Of a stretch of DNA of 64,000 nt, positions 22,589 through 35,172 are shown piece by piece. The translations under genes were made by a program, and so were the position numbers. This DNA is from Atkinsonella hypoxylon. Taxonomy: Eukaryota; Ascomycota; Sordariomycetes; Hypocreales; Clavicipitaceae. Position 1 is the first letter of the stretch; every line of letters starts with the position of its first letter. The notes under the pieces are model-generated. The model saw nothing but the letters and a program-made list of their open reading frames with translations. It was not told where the DNA came from and did no database searches. The stretch covers positions 1-64,000 of the forward strand of contig JFHB01000171.1 in the NCBI GenBank assembly GCA_000729835.1, read 5' to 3'.

Positions 22589-23309
22589 CTTCAAGCACTT
22601 TATGAGAAACGTAGATACGGATTTTAACATGTCCAAAACTACATGTTTCCTCTCCTTTGTCTATAGAAGAAAGCCCTGGCGCAACATGGTCTACAGCAGA
22701 GAGTGCCCAGTGGAGAACGGGCGGGGCAGAATTGCATTGCATTGCTCATTGATGATGATACCATCCATGTACATGGCAGCAGACTGCATGATGTTTTCTT
22801 TTCTCTCAGGTGTATATATATATATAGTATAGTTCGTTATTTCTTGAAAAGTACTTTACAACTAGTCTACAGAAAGATTATACTTTATTGTGTTTTACAA
22901 TGGGGACGCTTCCACGATGCACTATCGTTGGATGCGCATGGTTTCTCGGCAAACCAAAGCCGTTCATTCGTGATTACGCTGCATCATCCACAGGTCGATC
23001 TCTTTGATTCACATGTGCACAATCTAGTGCAATCCAGTTGGCTAACTATGGCACTATCGCCGACTATGAAATCAATGCGAATCATGCTCGTCCGAGCTGT
23101 TCAAAGCACAACGGCATCCTCACCGAGACCTTTTTGCTCACCAGTCTACAATCTTGAACCCTGCCCTGATTTCCCCCCGGTCTTGTCTTCCCTACCACAT
23201 ATAAATGATTACAGCCACTTGATGCGTCCTTGACCCCGACCAGAAATTACCATTAATTTCGCAACACAAAGATTCATAAGTCGTAACGCCCTGTGGGGAA
23301 TTCGAATGC
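22368..23309. other. convergent 3' spacer; no gene
   Basis: Contains a run of about 34 T (22555-22588) and a short (TA)n tract near 22812. An open frame at 22703-23233 has no family features and biased composition and was not accepted. Confidence 0.5.
22555..22588. repeat. poly-T tract (about 34 nt)
   Basis: An uninterrupted T run just downstream of the coiled-coil gene. Its length may be unstable or mis-assembled. Confidence 0.9.
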
Positions 23310-24794
23310 TCAAGCACAGCCCATCCTCCCCTTTTCCCGAAAGAACTCATCATACGTCGGCCCGGGCGCCCGGCCCTGGAAGAAGCGATAGCTCTCCGCC
23401 CTCGCAGGCGACATGTCAGGCGTGGCGGGCTCTTCGTGCCTAGCCGCGCGCTTGTGTCGCTCCGCCTCAGCGTCCGCCGTCCTCTTGTTGCACCGCTCGA
23501 TGTATCTGTGTGTGTGTGTGCGCTCCGGAGGCGCCTCTCGCCTGCCGAGCGCCGGGGGCTTCCTCGCCGAGCGGGAATGGGCTTCGAGGGGGGTGAATTT
23601 GTCGCGCTGGCGGAGGCGCGGACGGGCTGTGTTGGGGGGCGTGCAGAGGGAGCTTTCGCGGGAGAGGTGTCGCTTGTGTTCGGTGTAGGATTTCTCCTTG
23701 TGCGCGGCGGAGATGGCGACGGGCCCGTCGTATGGCATGCTCCATGTTGAGGGGGAGGGGGAGGGGGGCTCGGACGCGCTGCCTGTGCGCTTCTGCCAGT
23801 CGTCTAGGGCGTCGAGGACGTCTCTGTGGACTCGGTCGTTCTTCCGGCGCGGGAGCTGGTGTCGTGGCAGATGGGCTGGGAGGCGGTCGTCGGGCTTATG
23901 AGAGGCGGTGTCTGGTTCGGGGGCTGCGTCGGCCAGGACGCGCGAGAGACGGACGGCTTCCGCGTCGGGAGAGGCTTGGATGAAGGCCGTGAGCCAGGCT
24001 TGGAAGCCGGCGGGGGTGAGGGCGGGGATGAAGGGCCTCGTGCTCTGGTGGTCCTGGATGAGGTGGTACTCGCACGCGAGGTCTTGGTAGAGCAGCTCGA
24101 GTGCGCGGAGGCAGTGGCGCGAGGTGAAGTCGAAGATGGAGGGGAAGGGGAAGAGCTCCCTTTCGAGCTTGTACTGCCTGTAGAAGGCGTACAGCTTGCT
24201 GGGCGAGATGACAGACGAGCTAGACGGCTCGTATTCTCGAATCTAGAGGGCCCTCTGTTAGAAAAGAAGAGAAGAGAAGAGAAAAGAAAGCTGGCCAAAA
24301 AAAGCAGAGTGAAGTGGAAAACGGCTGGACATCCTTACGATGTAGTTGGCCAGACCGCGGAGGACCTGGCCCAGCCTCCGCGTCGGCTCACCATGGTCCG
24401 TGAAGAGCACCAGACAAGCCGCCTCCTGCGAAGACGCGCTCTCTGGCCGATGGTGCAGCACGACAGGGTGGCGGGCGGAGAAGTGCACCGACAGACGCTG
24501 TCGCTGCCGCGGCTTGGGGCTGGAATCTCGCGACGAAGGCGGCGTCAGTGCGTCGCCGACGACGGGCGGCCGGGCCCGAAGCGGAGACGCCGGCGCCGCA
24601 CACCTGGACGACGAGCATTTCCCGCTTGCCGCGGAGGAACCGTCCGCGTCCGCGTCCGCGTCCGAGTCCTCTTCCACCGTGGCCTGGAAGCGCCTCTGCA
24701 CCACGACGGGCGGCAGCGTCGATTTCGTGCCCTGGTGCAGCTCGTGTCCTGCACGCAGACCAACAGGGCCTGGACAAGAAGGATCTCGAGACAT
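23310..24794 (-). CDS. DUF7514-type fungal protein
   Basis: Two exons, 24794..24339 and 24242..23310, with a 96-bp intron (GTAAGG..CTAG, phase 0); 462 residues. Across the splice the sequence reads GEPTRRLGQVLRGLANYI then IREYEPS and SPSKLYAFYRQYKLERE, a pattern I recognise from the fungal DUF7514 family (two-part helical domain, about residues 130-265). The N-terminal 125 residues are low complexity (Asp/Ala run DSDADADADG). The C-terminal half is basic and Arg/Glu-rich and ends PTYDEFFREKGRMGCA. The biochemical role of this family is unknown. The coding strand is clearly GC-richer than its flanks. The start ATG is preceded by ACAAA, a good context. The spacer just upstream is a long (A)n(GA)n tract. 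Confidence 0.7.
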
Positions 24795-24834
24795 TTTGTG
24801 TGCAAAAGACGATACTTGCCCGGGAAAAAAAAAA

Positions 24835-24875
<41 letters not shown>

Positions 24876-26840
24876 AAGAATAACCCAGGCCTGCGATATT
24901 TACAACTTTTTGTTGTTTTCTAAAACGGTGGGTTTTTTCCCTCTTTTCATCAAGGGGGCCGAATTTACCACGGCTGTTTGGATCGGCGAGCAACACTGGA
25001 GGCAAGATGGGCTCGTTGGCGCAACACGAAGACGAAAAGGGAACGCTGATTCTGGCCGCGAATGGCACGGGAAGAAGGGGCTATTTAAATAGTCTATCTC
25101 GTCCCTGCGCGTCCTGATCTTGTCTCGCTATCGCCAGAGCAAAATAGGATGCAAGACAAGACCATTGTTTGTATGTAGTATGCTCGCACGCCCGGTTGAT
25201 GCCATGCTGCACCCCCCCCCCCCCTGCTGCTGCACACGAGTTGGGCTCGCGCAGATGGGGATATCAGTTGAGCATGGCACCATAACGGAAGAAGCAAAAA
25301 AAAAGAAAAAAAAAATATATATATAAACATCAAAGAGAGAAGAAAGAAAGAAAAGAAGATGAACATGTTTTTAAAAATTACAGCTCCGATGGTACAACTT
25401 GCTTTCTATGGAGTACCACCCCACCCCCCACTACCCCCCCCCCCCCGGTCCCACGGCACCGTGTCCAATGACGTACAGACACTTGTGCGTCGGTGCTCGC
25501 AGACGCAGCAGACACGGCATTTGCGTGTCAACACCACGCCACTCTGGATCCAAGCCATATTTGATTTTAAATTTATTTCATCCCACCTTTCATTCATATC
25601 TGGGCCGATAGCCACAGTCGTATCGTTTTTTTTTTTTTTCTTTTCTCTTCTTGTCTCCTCGTTCTCTTTGATCACCATTTCCATTGGTGGCGCACCACCC
25701 CGTTCTTTTCCCCGTGTGTATCTTTGCATGCGAACGAGCCATCGTTCTCTACCTCCCCGTCTTGCCATCATCTCACGACAGCACTACCTTGAACACTCCT
25801 TGCCCTTGCCGCATTCCAACTCATCTTCGATAGACATTCATCACCACATTCTAACGCAAAAGCGCTTTATCCACAGTGGCAACTTGGGCATCACCGACAC
25901 ACGTCGCGCATCATGCCGTCTCCACCCTCCCGGCGGCACGCACCGCTGCATGCACGCCAATGCCAAGCTTTCCACGAAGTCCCTTTCCACCTTCCAGGTT
26001 GTCGCGAGTGAGGAATCGACTTTTAGATTTTTTTAATTTTTTTTTTAATTTTTTTTTTCCTTTTGGCTGTATTCAACCCCAGATCATCTGTATCCGCGTC
26101 TCCGATAAAAACACTTGTAGAGTAGAAGCTCGGAAAAAAAAAAACTTGTACGCATTAATAACCTCGTCGTACCAATTTGGCACAAAGCCTCGTTGCCCCC
26201 TGAGGTCGAAACTCGACTTCATCTCGATCAGTCAGTCTCACCTTTTGATTCTTGATATTTGCAAAAAAAAAAAAAAAAAAAAGGACAAACTCGCATACAA
26301 GGTGGGGGCGGGCCCGAGAGAACTTCAATGGTTGCTGCAAGAGAAGTGAGGCTAGCGATCACTATGTCATGCATGAGCGGAATAAGGCGCACGGGGGCCT
26401 TTTTCGTGGAAGCTGAAAGTCTTTTGTGCCATGGTCGTAACGCAAGACTATGCCCATCTTGGATGAGGCTCTGCTCCCGACAGTACGTGTTCAGTAGAGA
26501 TGGCAAAATCTGGCAGGTTTGCCATGAAAGCTGGTTAACTCGGTTGGCGTGCCTCTTTCATGTACATCACTTCTTGCAAGACATTCCACGTAACGAGCAC
26601 TACTGAGTAGGACGACATGATTAGTTTGAAAAACGCAATTGTCTCGTAGTGTCGTGTGCCGTGTGTCGTGTGCCGTGTGCCGTGTGCCATGTATGCCCTC
26701 TAGAGCGCCGACTCCATAAAACCGAAATTCATCGCTAGATTCTACTAAAAGTTGCATGTACATAATTGTCGTGCAGGCAGCCGTCCTCGAATGCCTTTTC
26801 GTTCCTTGGTTCCTTGGTTACCCCATGGACCTTTTCACTT
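24795..26840. other. homopolymer-rich spacer; no gene
   Basis: Carries (A)n(GA)n at 24825-24873, C-runs at 25211-25224 and 25433-25446, and T/A-runs near 25625-25640, 26030-26060 and 26262-26281. The open frame at 25359-26036 and its neighbours are built from these runs and lack domains. Confidence 0.55.
24825..24873. repeat. (A)n followed by (GA)n microsatellite
   Basis: About 19 A and then about 15 GA units, starting roughly 30 bp upstream of the DUF7514 start codon (minus strand), so it lies in the leader or core promoter. Confidence 0.9.
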
Positions 26841-28975
26841 TTATGCCTTGTACAGAATATCCAAGAACCCATTCGCCAAGTCCACAACCACGCTCTTGTT
26901 GGGTAATGACCCAGCAACTCCGTACAGGGCAGCTGAATTGCCCATTGCCTTTCCCTTGGCTCCCTTGCCCTCAACCTGGCGCACTCTCTCCTTTTCCCGC
27001 TCTTCCTCCACCACTGTCTCGAGGTCGCTCACCAAGCGCTCCCAGTGCTTGGCAATAGGCAAAGTCACGGCCACGTGGACAGCTGGAGGATCCTGCAGTG
27101 CGTTCAGGTGCCAGCCTTTAGAAGACATGGCATCGGCAATGTCGTAAATGTCGAGGTTCAGAGCGGTAAAGGCCACCACCGACACAAGAGGCTTGCCCAG
27201 GATCTCGAGCTCCCCACTCAGCCTGCCCGACGTCTGGATCGCCTCGGCAATCTTCTTGGTAGCACCGACAATCTTGACACAAGCATCAATATATCCAGAC
27301 TCCCCGACGCTCATCAAGCTAGCCCAACAACTGGCGATCAGCGCACCGGGACGGGAGCCAGCTAGACCGGGGGATGCATAAACGCCTCCGGACCAATCGG
27401 GGCAAACATAGTACTGATATTGGCGCAATTCGGCGGTGCGGTACAACACGGTCGAGTTGCCCTTGGGAGCAAAGCCGTACTTGTGGGTGTCGCAACTGAT
27501 GCTGGTAACACCCTTGAGGCGGAAGTCGAAAAGCTCTGTGTCGAAGCCGGCCTTCTCGAGGCAAGGCAAAAGGAACGATCCCAGGCAGCAGTCCACATGT
27601 AGCGGCAACCTCTTGCGGAGCGCAAGTTTAGATAGCGCGTTGATGTCGTCGATAATGCCGTGTGGGAAGTTGGGTGCGGAGCCGACAAGCAACACTGTGT
27701 TGGCGTTGATGAGCCGGGAGACGGTTTTGATGTCGACCTGATAGTTTGGTGCAGGGCAGTCGACCAAGTGAATTTTGATTTTGAAGTAGTCACCAGCTTT
27801 ACGGAATGCAGTGTGAGCAGTCGAGGGCAGGATCCTATTTTTTTTTGTTTTTGCGAGGGTCAGTGTTGGGCTCTGGATAATCAAGCTATTGGGTTTCTCA
27901 TGTACAACACACACGTGTCACTGCGTGCTGTCTCGGTGAATCACCCAAGACTTTTTATTTTTTTTTTGTTTTCTCTTTAGGATCGGGGAGACTTACATTT
28001 CAGGCTCAGTCACTCCACGCTCGGCATACGCCTTCTGACGCGCACTTAGGCAAGCCATTAAGATGCTCTCAGTACCACCGGCAGTGGTGACACCAGCAGC
28101 ACCAGGAGGGGCGTAGTACAAGTTGAGCACCATGCTCACGATTTCGGCCTCCATCTTGCGCACGCCGGGGAAAACGTCCGGGTGGATGGGGTTGGCGACG
28201 GTGAACTTGCCAAAGGCCTCGGTCTGCAGTCCGATAAGCTCGTCCTCCCCGTGATAAACGGCGCCCGAGACGAAACCGTCCTCCCAACGGGTATGGTCGA
28301 GGTTGGCCAGGTTCTCTAGTTCCGCACGCACAGCATCTACGTCCATGCCGTTTTTGGGGAGCGCCAGATACCGAGCATCGGTCTGTGCGATGAGTTTGGA
28401 CGACATTTGCGCGATAGACTCCTTGACTTGCTTCTGAACCTTGCCACGTACGCCAGGGGCGCGGAGGAAGTAGCCGTAGAGGCTGCGTTGGATTGCATGG
28501 TACAACTCGAGGAGAGAGCCAATGATGCCTCGGCCCTTGAGCTTCCAGAATGCGCGCCGCGTCCATCGAAGCACGAAGTAGTAGAAGAGGATGCTTCGCA
28601 GCCTAAAAGCGGGAGGTGATGATCAGTCATGAATTCGTTTGCATGCGTATGCGAAACCCTCCTTTTTCGTGATATGCAGACACGGAGACGAGTTGCTTCC
28701 GAGTGGCCATGTCATTGGCAAGCTCATGATTTGACGTCACGCCCGTGTCGTTTGGCGCACCAATGCGACGCCGCCAACAGCACTGCACCATCTCAGGCAA
28801 CTTTGTCTAGTCTGCAGCCCATGACGATACAAGTCTCACAGGGTTTCAAGGAGACGGATACAGATACATACAGGTCAATGCTGAGAAATCTGAACAGAGG
28901 AGTAGCCGTGCTATGCCGCTTGACCTTCTCCAGGCCACCAAGCAAGCTGGAAGGCAATCGAGAACTGCCAGGCAT
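26841..28975 (-). CDS. dpl1: sphingosine-1-phosphate lyase
   Basis: Exons 28975..28872, 28602..27997 and 27834..26841; 567 residues (yeast Dpl1 is about 590). Residues 35-55 (LRSILFYYFVLRWTRR) form the N-terminal ER membrane anchor. The PLP fold follows, with GGTESILMA for cofactor phosphate binding, HVDCCLG, and the Schiff-base lysine in SCDTHKYGFAPKG (K355). The enzyme splits phosphorylated sphingoid bases into a fatty aldehyde and phosphoethanolamine, the exit step of sphingolipid breakdown. The first intron (269 bp) is long for this window, but its splice rebuilds the anchor in frame. The second intron (162 bp) has a GTAAGT donor. The C-terminal ~60 residues, with a basic stretch and ending FLDILYKA, are as in fungal homologues. 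Confidence 0.92.
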
Positions 28976-30699
28976 GGTGTGGCGTCGACGGAGCACAATC
29001 GATGCGGGTGAGATGATGCGAAGGGAAAACGGGGAGCAAGCCGAGGTGGAGAGATATGCTTCTTGTGTTCCCAGAGCCGTGAGCGACGAGACAGGGTGAT
29101 GAGAGGGAAAAAAAGGAGTGTTCGCAATCGGGGAGGGACGTGGGATGTGGAGGCATTTGACGAGGAGGAAAAGCAGGACGAGGCCGTGTAGACTTTTTGT
29201 AAGTTTGGATTTGGAGTCGACGAAGTCAACCAGACAGTCAATCAGACAGCGCCAGCAATCGGCAAGCAATCGGAACCCCACTACGACTGGTGTCAACTGG
29301 TACATAGTTACATACCTAGTATACATACATCGCAAGGAGTGAGATATGTCACTCCGTAGGTTATCCCTGGGTAAGCACCAACGTTAATTGCCCGGTATTG
29401 TGTAGCGAGCTGGCCCGGCCGATGCCAAGTACAAGTCTAGGTACCTCCCTACCTAACTGCTTCGGCTAGGTACCTGGTGGTTTAACCTCGGAACCACCCA
29501 GCTCAACAGGAGCCAAAAATTCCTGCATCTCGGAGCCTCCAAACCCCGCTGGCCCACCGCACCCTTCTCTCCGGAGCCGTTCCCAAAGTCCTAACCCGCC
29601 ACAAGTGCACCAGCAACGCCTCGGTGCTCGGTGCCTGACTGACGACAAAAGTGGAGCCGCTTGCTTGTCAAGATAGATCATCACTCGTGGAAACCAAAAA
29701 AAGAATACTACGTTTCATTTAAACCGAGTAGCAGATTTGAACTAAATCCACCTCTTTGTTATCTTTCACCCCCCCCCCCCCCTTTAGTATCAATCACTCA
29801 GCAGTGCTGATAAGCAAAAAGATTGTCGAGAGGCTCGGCAGATACGGAGAAGCTATGGACGACAAACTGTCTGCAACCCCCATCTTGTCCTATGCCACTT
29901 ACGACCGATGGGGAAAGTCTGTACGAATATCAAGTTGGGCATGCGTCTGCACGACATAACAAGGAGAAAAATCATCATCGGCTCTGTGTTTTGCCACTTG
30001 AGTCGACATGTATGCTGGGCACAGCATTTTGCATATCTCCTTCGCGGCTTTCATGCAGCCCATCTGTTGTCCCAGAACCCTACGTTGATGCCTTACAATG
30101 TTGTGTAGTATCAACGTTGGGTGACACGCAGAATGCAAGAGAAACCGTGGCTTGAATCATCGCTGCAAGTTGCGTTACAAAACTATGGTACGCCATATCA
30201 AAACCAAAGTTTCATCGCATATCCATGACATGGCTACATGTAGGAAAGCTTCTGGGGAAGTATTTCTATGACAAGTCTCAACTAGTATGTCGTATTTCTT
30301 CCTTAAGATGAGCGCCGATATAAACACAGAGGGGTTAAAAAACTTGTAAATCAGAACAATGAGAGAAAAGCTTCGCTGCCTTTCCCTCGTCAACACCAGT
30401 CCTGCTCCTTCACTTAGAGCTACCATGAAAGAGCCTCGCTCTCTCATCCGTAATTGTCTCCATTACTCATGCGTATTCAACTCATGCAACATAACACCTT
30501 GGAAAGTATGTTGTTCATACCACCCAGTGACGTGAGTCCGACAAATGCCTCGTAATTGCAACGCGCTGCACTGCACTGCACTGCGCTTTGCTTCTTTTCT
30601 TTTCTTTCCACTTCGTCTTTGCGGCCTCGCGTCGTATGTGTTGCTATGTCAATCTAGTTGAACTCTCCTCTGGTCTCATTGTGCCTATATTAATCCTCA
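28976..30699. other. spacer; no gene
   Basis: 5' flank of the lyase and 3' flank of the mannosyltransferase. A TACCTAGGTA-type cluster lies at about 29438-29475, with a CACTCCGTA site near 29352 and a C-run at 29770-29783. No supported coding region. Confidence 0.5.
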
Positions 30700-31844
30700 T
30701 CATATGCCAAAGGCCTTCTTCATCTTCTCCCAATAGGGCGCTGACTCGGTCTGACAGCTGTCTTGTCCAGTCTGCGTGCAGCCTGCGAACATGACAACAA
30801 AATCCCCTTCCTGATATTTGTCGCCGACGGTTGACCGCGAGTATGAGGCCAACGTACGCTGAGGCACCAAAGCGAGTTTCGACAAGATTGTGGGATGCCA
30901 TTGCACAATGTGTTCCTGTAATTGCAACGCGTCAGCCGTTCGCTCCCTCCAATTTCAGTTTTTTTGTGCAAGATAGCACGAATAGCTGATCCCCATCACA
31001 ACTTACCAATGCATGTCTCTCAGCTTTTTGGAAATTATAACTTCTATACATGGGATCAAACCACGTCTCGACAAAGAACTTGGCCCATTCCCCATTACGA
31101 ATAACTACGCTCTTGTGAATCAGGCCCTCCTTATCTTGACTCACGATGAAGTCTATGTTCTCGGCTCGAAGATGGGAGAAAGTCTTGATAATGCTGTCTG
31201 GGGGCACGACCGGGTAGTCTTTAATCATCAGACTCTCTAGCTTCTTAGGGTTGGTCACCCGGTCGTCGAGGCTCTTGGAAGGATCCATAATGTAGGCGTC
31301 CTGGTCAAGGTACCAGATAAACTTGCAGTCGGGGTATTTTGACAACGCGTGACGCATGGCAAAGATTTTGGCCCATGACTTCGGCGCGCCTTGAGTGTCG
31401 TAATCTTGTGCATTAACGACCATTGCTTGATAGCCTGGTTTAAAGGTGTTAGAGTCGTCTGTATATTGGCATGTCCACCCCAGCTTCGCTAAATTCCCTC
31501 ATGCTTGTTTGCCATCACCACGTAAGAGACCAGATTGAAAAGCACTCACCGTGTCTGGCCGCATATTTCTCGCGATTTTCTTTTATCATCTCCAAATATG
31601 CTGCGTGCCACTCGGCTGGGTCAACGACGGTGACCAGGACAACGGAGGGACGCCCAGAGGGCACATGTTCATGGTACGGGTCTGGTCGTTTGCCACCAAA
31701 GAGCATATAGAGGAGGCCAATGAAGACGAGCGCGCCAATCGCAATGTTTTTTAACCTGCTTCTCCGCAGCATAGAGATATTTGATGACCTCGGGCGAAAC
31801 GGCGGCGGATTCGAGCTTTTGCGAGGAGGGTATGCGAAATGCAT
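30700..31844 (-). CDS. GT34 (MNN10/GMA12) Golgi mannosyltransferase
   Basis: Exons 31844..31550, 31434..31007 and 30915..30700; 312 residues; introns of 115 and 91 bp with GTGAGT and GTAAGT donors. A basic cytosolic tail is followed by one membrane span near residues 33-51 (type II, Golgi-like). The luminal GT34 domain contains AWAKIFAMRHAL-type sequence and the metal-binding WYLDQDAY (DQD at 142-144), then RNGEWAKFFVETWFDP and the QEGDFVVMFAGC motif near the end. The family adds mannose to N-glycan outer chains as part of the M-Pol complexes (Mnn10, Mnn11). I cannot say which paralogue this is. The protein is somewhat shorter than the yeast members but complete in motifs. Confidence 0.88.
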
Positions 31845-33550
31845 TGCGGCTAGGGGTTCAAATTCTGAATCCGAGTACTAGAGGAGGAACGGATGCGGCT
31901 ACCATACCCAGGGGAATCGCAGGCTTCCGAGAAGTACCGATGGGGAAACACACAAAGGTGGAATGCTTCCAGGAAGATGGCGAGTTTCCGGGTTTCTCGT
32001 CGCTTTATTTCGCGTCTCGTCTTTCCAAGCAATGCCGCTGATGCTCCGCGAAACGGGCCTGGGACGTCAGCGGCAGCAAGGGAGCCACACGATACAATGG
32101 CTAAGGGCGCCAGAATAGCCCTGGCAAAGTGACGACGGCGGTCTGCAACAGGCAAAACGAGCGAGTGCCTGGGATGCTCAATGTTGTAAGATGTCTCCTC
32201 CGGAGATTGGCGTAACTACCAGTTGGCCTGTCATGTTTTTCTGCCGGCATTACTTAACAAGGCACCACTCGTGCTACGCCCCACTTTTCTGAATCTCGAA
32301 CCACCAAAGGTGTTGAATTCCCAGGCTAACTAACTAGCCCGCGGCCCCAGGCAGATCAAGATTTTAGCGACAAACATAGGCTTCCTTCCTGCGCTAGAGT
32401 TTTTCATATGGTATGTGATATAGCAGAAAACACACTAGCTCAGCGGCTCAACTAGCGTAAATGCACAATAATAATGATTCTCAAAGCTCACCATGTGATT
32501 TTTATTGAACTTGGGCTTTAATTGAAGGTGTTATGCCTGTTGCTAGCGCAAAAGACATCAACTTCGTGAGTGGATCTCTGTCTCCATTAATCTGGCACGC
32601 GCGTACCAGGAAACGGATGCATGACTACCACCATCATTGGCATCGTCGGTTGGAAATAAGAAGTCAACTCAATGATGATAATGAGGGTGCATACTGTACT
32701 GACCCAATCATCTCAGATTGGGGCTACGCTTCGATTCTACATCGTGCGTCCGTGAATAAGGATAATTCAAGCATTGCAGCATCGACCTTGCTTTCATCAT
32801 ATCTCACGTACCAGAGGTGGCGCTGTATACGGTCTACATAAAGTTTCTTGACGTTCGAAAAGAGCCCCGAACAGGAAGTGTGACTACGGAAAGGACAAGC
32901 AACATTATATGGGATTAGGCACTCTTGATGATGCGATTCACAAAGAAGTTCTAAGAAAAGTCCGACCTACGGATTGTTTCTAGAAAGAACTAGTTCAAAA
33001 TCTTGCTACTCCTACAGGGAAAGCTCTCGCGTATCAATGCCAGCGAAAGAACGAAAAAGCTGACTCGTCCATTGTACATCAAACGACTAAACTATAATCG
33101 GACTAAACCATACCACTTTGCCATGCACGATCCGAAATATATCAGGCCATCGACAAGCAAACTACTCACGGCTTTTGTACAAAAGGTACCGAGCAGATGC
33201 TTGAAAGGCAACAGCACTAAAACAGTGTCTCCGCCGAATATCAGATATCGCTGACAGTATCATACTTGGACCGGCAAGCACATGAGACCCTAACGGCTCA
33301 GACTTAAAGGCCACAAGTAGAGGCTAAATATCTGCACGCAGACTAGTTGACTCGACATGGAAGAGCAAAGGTCAAGGCAACTTAAGAGTGTGCAAGCCAT
33401 ATATTACTCACCCATGGCAGACATTTGAAACAGGAGACGAGCAAGGGGGTTGAAAACGCGTTAGTTAACATGTAATCAGGAGCTTCGCTATCTGTCTTTC
33501 CTATACTCTTCATTAGCAACAACGGACCTGGAACCGTCATTCGGCTGTCC
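31845..33550. other. spacer; no gene
   Basis: 5' flank of the mannosyltransferase and 3' flank of the RING-CH gene. AT-rich between 32390 and 33300. Short open frames only; nothing recognisable. Confidence 0.5.
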
Positions 33551-34534
33551 CTAGTCGACATCGTCGTCATCATGATCATCACCGACGTCCATGACCTTGT
33601 TGCTAACTTGCGTAAGAAGACGCGCACTCATGGCCTTGATAAATCGCCATAGAGCCATGGTGAACGTGAACGCCCCAATTGCCACGAACAACAAACTGAA
33701 ACTCTCCGTCCTGCTCCTCCCTGTTCCACCTCTTCTCCCAGAACCAAACAAGCCGCCGGCGCGAAAGTTGATCCAGTGCCAAGGGCCCATGGCAATGAAC
33801 GATTTTAGAGCCCCAATCAGGCCCAGAGAAAAGAAACCTTTCGTGAAATGTTCCAACCACGTCGTGGGCTCGTAGTATGAAGAAGGTCGAATGGCGTCGG
33901 GGTCCATCACGACGCTCGACACAGTATCAGCGATAGACCCTATAGGATCGAACCATAGATCGAGGATTGGGTCTGCAATGAAACCGAGTATAAAGAGACT
34001 AATGATAAATACAGCTACTGTCAGGGCTATCTGTGCCCACTTGCTGCTCAGCTTGGTAGCCCAGTGCAATCTAGCCAGGCGATAATTGAATTTGCATGTC
34101 GGGCACTGCCAGAAGTTTCTTGTAGCCGACGGATTCGTCAATCGCCAGGCGTTCAAACATCCTTCGTGAACATATTTGGCTGAGCCCTTGCATTTGCAAG
34201 GAGACAATAATCTACCCAGTTCTGGATCATCAGATTCGTAGGTTGGCCGAGATGACGCCATGGAAATGCCCAATGTGCTCGATATATTTGAAGGGAATTG
34301 TGGGTACTCGGTTTCCAAGCAGATACGACATGTTCTCGGTCCGAAATGGCCTCTTTTTAGCTTTGACGTTGACTTTCTCTGTTCTTCTGGCTCGACAGAA
34401 CTCGCACGCGGCGGAAACACTGGCTCAGGTCTTATGAAGGATTCCGCACGTCCGGCCGACGATCCCGACACTGAGTACGGCATGCGCTGCCGTTCAAATT
34501 GAGCAGCAGGATCTGACGATGTATCAGAGTCCAT
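33551..34534 (-). CDS. RING-CH (MARCH-type) membrane E3 ubiquitin ligase
   Basis: A single coding exon of 327 residues. A C4HC3 RING-variant zinc finger is visible: CRICLE, then CKCKGSAKYVHEGCLNAWR, then CPTCKFNYR. At least two, probably three, hydrophobic spans follow (IALTVAVFIISLFILGFI; FFSLGLIGALKSFIAMG; SFSLLFVAIGAFTFTMALW), so it is an integral membrane ligase, as in MARCH proteins. The C-terminus is an Asp-rich tail (GDDHDDDDVD). Substrates and organelle are unknown. The start at 34534 was preferred over 34555 because TTTTTTTGCAG right before the latter looks like a 3' splice site. The gene is divergent from the proteasome subunit gene. Confidence 0.85.
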   Translation of the reverse strand: MDSDTSSDPAAQFERQRMPYSVSGSSAGRAESFIRPEPVFPPRASSVEPEEQRKSTSKLKRGHFGPRTCRICLETEYPQFPSNISSTLGISMASSRPTYESDDPELGRLLSPCKCKGSAKYVHEGCLNAWRLTNPSATRNFWQCPTCKFNYRLARLHWATKLSSKWAQIALTVAVFIISLFILGFIADPILDLWFDPIGSIADTVSSVVMDPDAIRPSSYYEPTTWLEHFTKGFFSLGLIGALKSFIAMGPWHWINFRAGGLFGSGRRGGTGRSRTESFSLLFVAIGAFTFTMALWRFIKAMSARLLTQVSNKVMDVGDDHDDDDVD

Positions 34535-34549
34535 GGTGTCCTCGATGAG

Positions 34550-34670
34550 CTGCAAAAAAATAACAAGAATTCTTGTTTTATGTCAATATTACCCGCCCAG
34601 AAAATAGGGAGTGGAGTATTAGTAATACAGATGGGTGCTGCAAGTCAGCTAATGAGCCTTTTTGACTCAC
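34550..34670 (-). other. probable 5'-leader intron of the RING-CH gene
   Basis: GTGAGT at 34670 and a pyrimidine-rich TTTTTTTGCAG acceptor ending at 34550, only 16 bp upstream of the chosen start codon. Could also join to a short upstream coding exon that I did not identify. Confidence 0.4.
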
Positions 34671-35172
34671 ATCCAATGTAATATCCTAAGCTTCGTATTT
34701 GAAAGACTTAGGAGCCCACTCCCGCAATATTGTAGATGCGAAGGATTAGAAGTCTTGGAAAAATAGCGCGCAACGTGCTGTTCCAGATGTTCGCCCTCCG
34801 GCCAAGAGTAAAGGCCACTTCATTGTTGCTGAGCATGCGCAAGGTGTTGGCGGAGTAGGCAACCGAAAAGCCGACAGGGCTTGGACAATTCTCTCGGGAA
34901 CCGGTGCTCAAGAGAGGGAAGGAACTGGTGAGCGGGCTCTGCTATCCCGCTAGTCGCCCCTCGGAGTTCGGCTAAACCCTCACGCCGGGGCGCCTGGTCA
35001 TAGCTTTCTGCCCTTGACCAGCTTGACGCGCAGCTTCGCCGTGCCTGGGCAAACAACCAACCAGGCAGATGGTGGAACGATCTCATCGCCATTGCTCACA
35101 ATCTGTCACTATCGCAGTTCGACCACCACCACAAACCTCCCCTCACTGCAATACTCGGTCACTGCTGCGGAC

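Noticed and set aside
22703..23233. 176-codon open frame, plus strand
   Set aside because: No family-like motifs and mixed composition; it overlaps the convergent 3' region.
23826..24923. 365-codon open frame opposite the DUF7514 gene
   Set aside because: It is the antisense shadow of a GC-rich coding region; the minus-strand frame has the domain pattern and splice sites.
25359..26036. 225-codon open frame, plus strand
   Set aside because: Made largely of homopolymer runs and C/T-rich sequence, with no domain and no plausible promoter or intron structure.
28603..28871. coding continuation of lyase exon 1 into the long first intron
   Set aside because: The frame runs on but loses similarity exactly at a GTATGT donor, and the downstream exon restores the membrane anchor.
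33940..33965. tRNA box B-like GGTTCGATCC on the minus strand
   Set aside because: It lies inside the RING-CH coding sequence, and no box A or cloverleaf surrounds it.
35081..35088. PAC-like box (CTCATCGC) upstream of the proteasome gene
   Set aside because: A single 8-mer in the promoter of a non-ribosomal gene is within chance.
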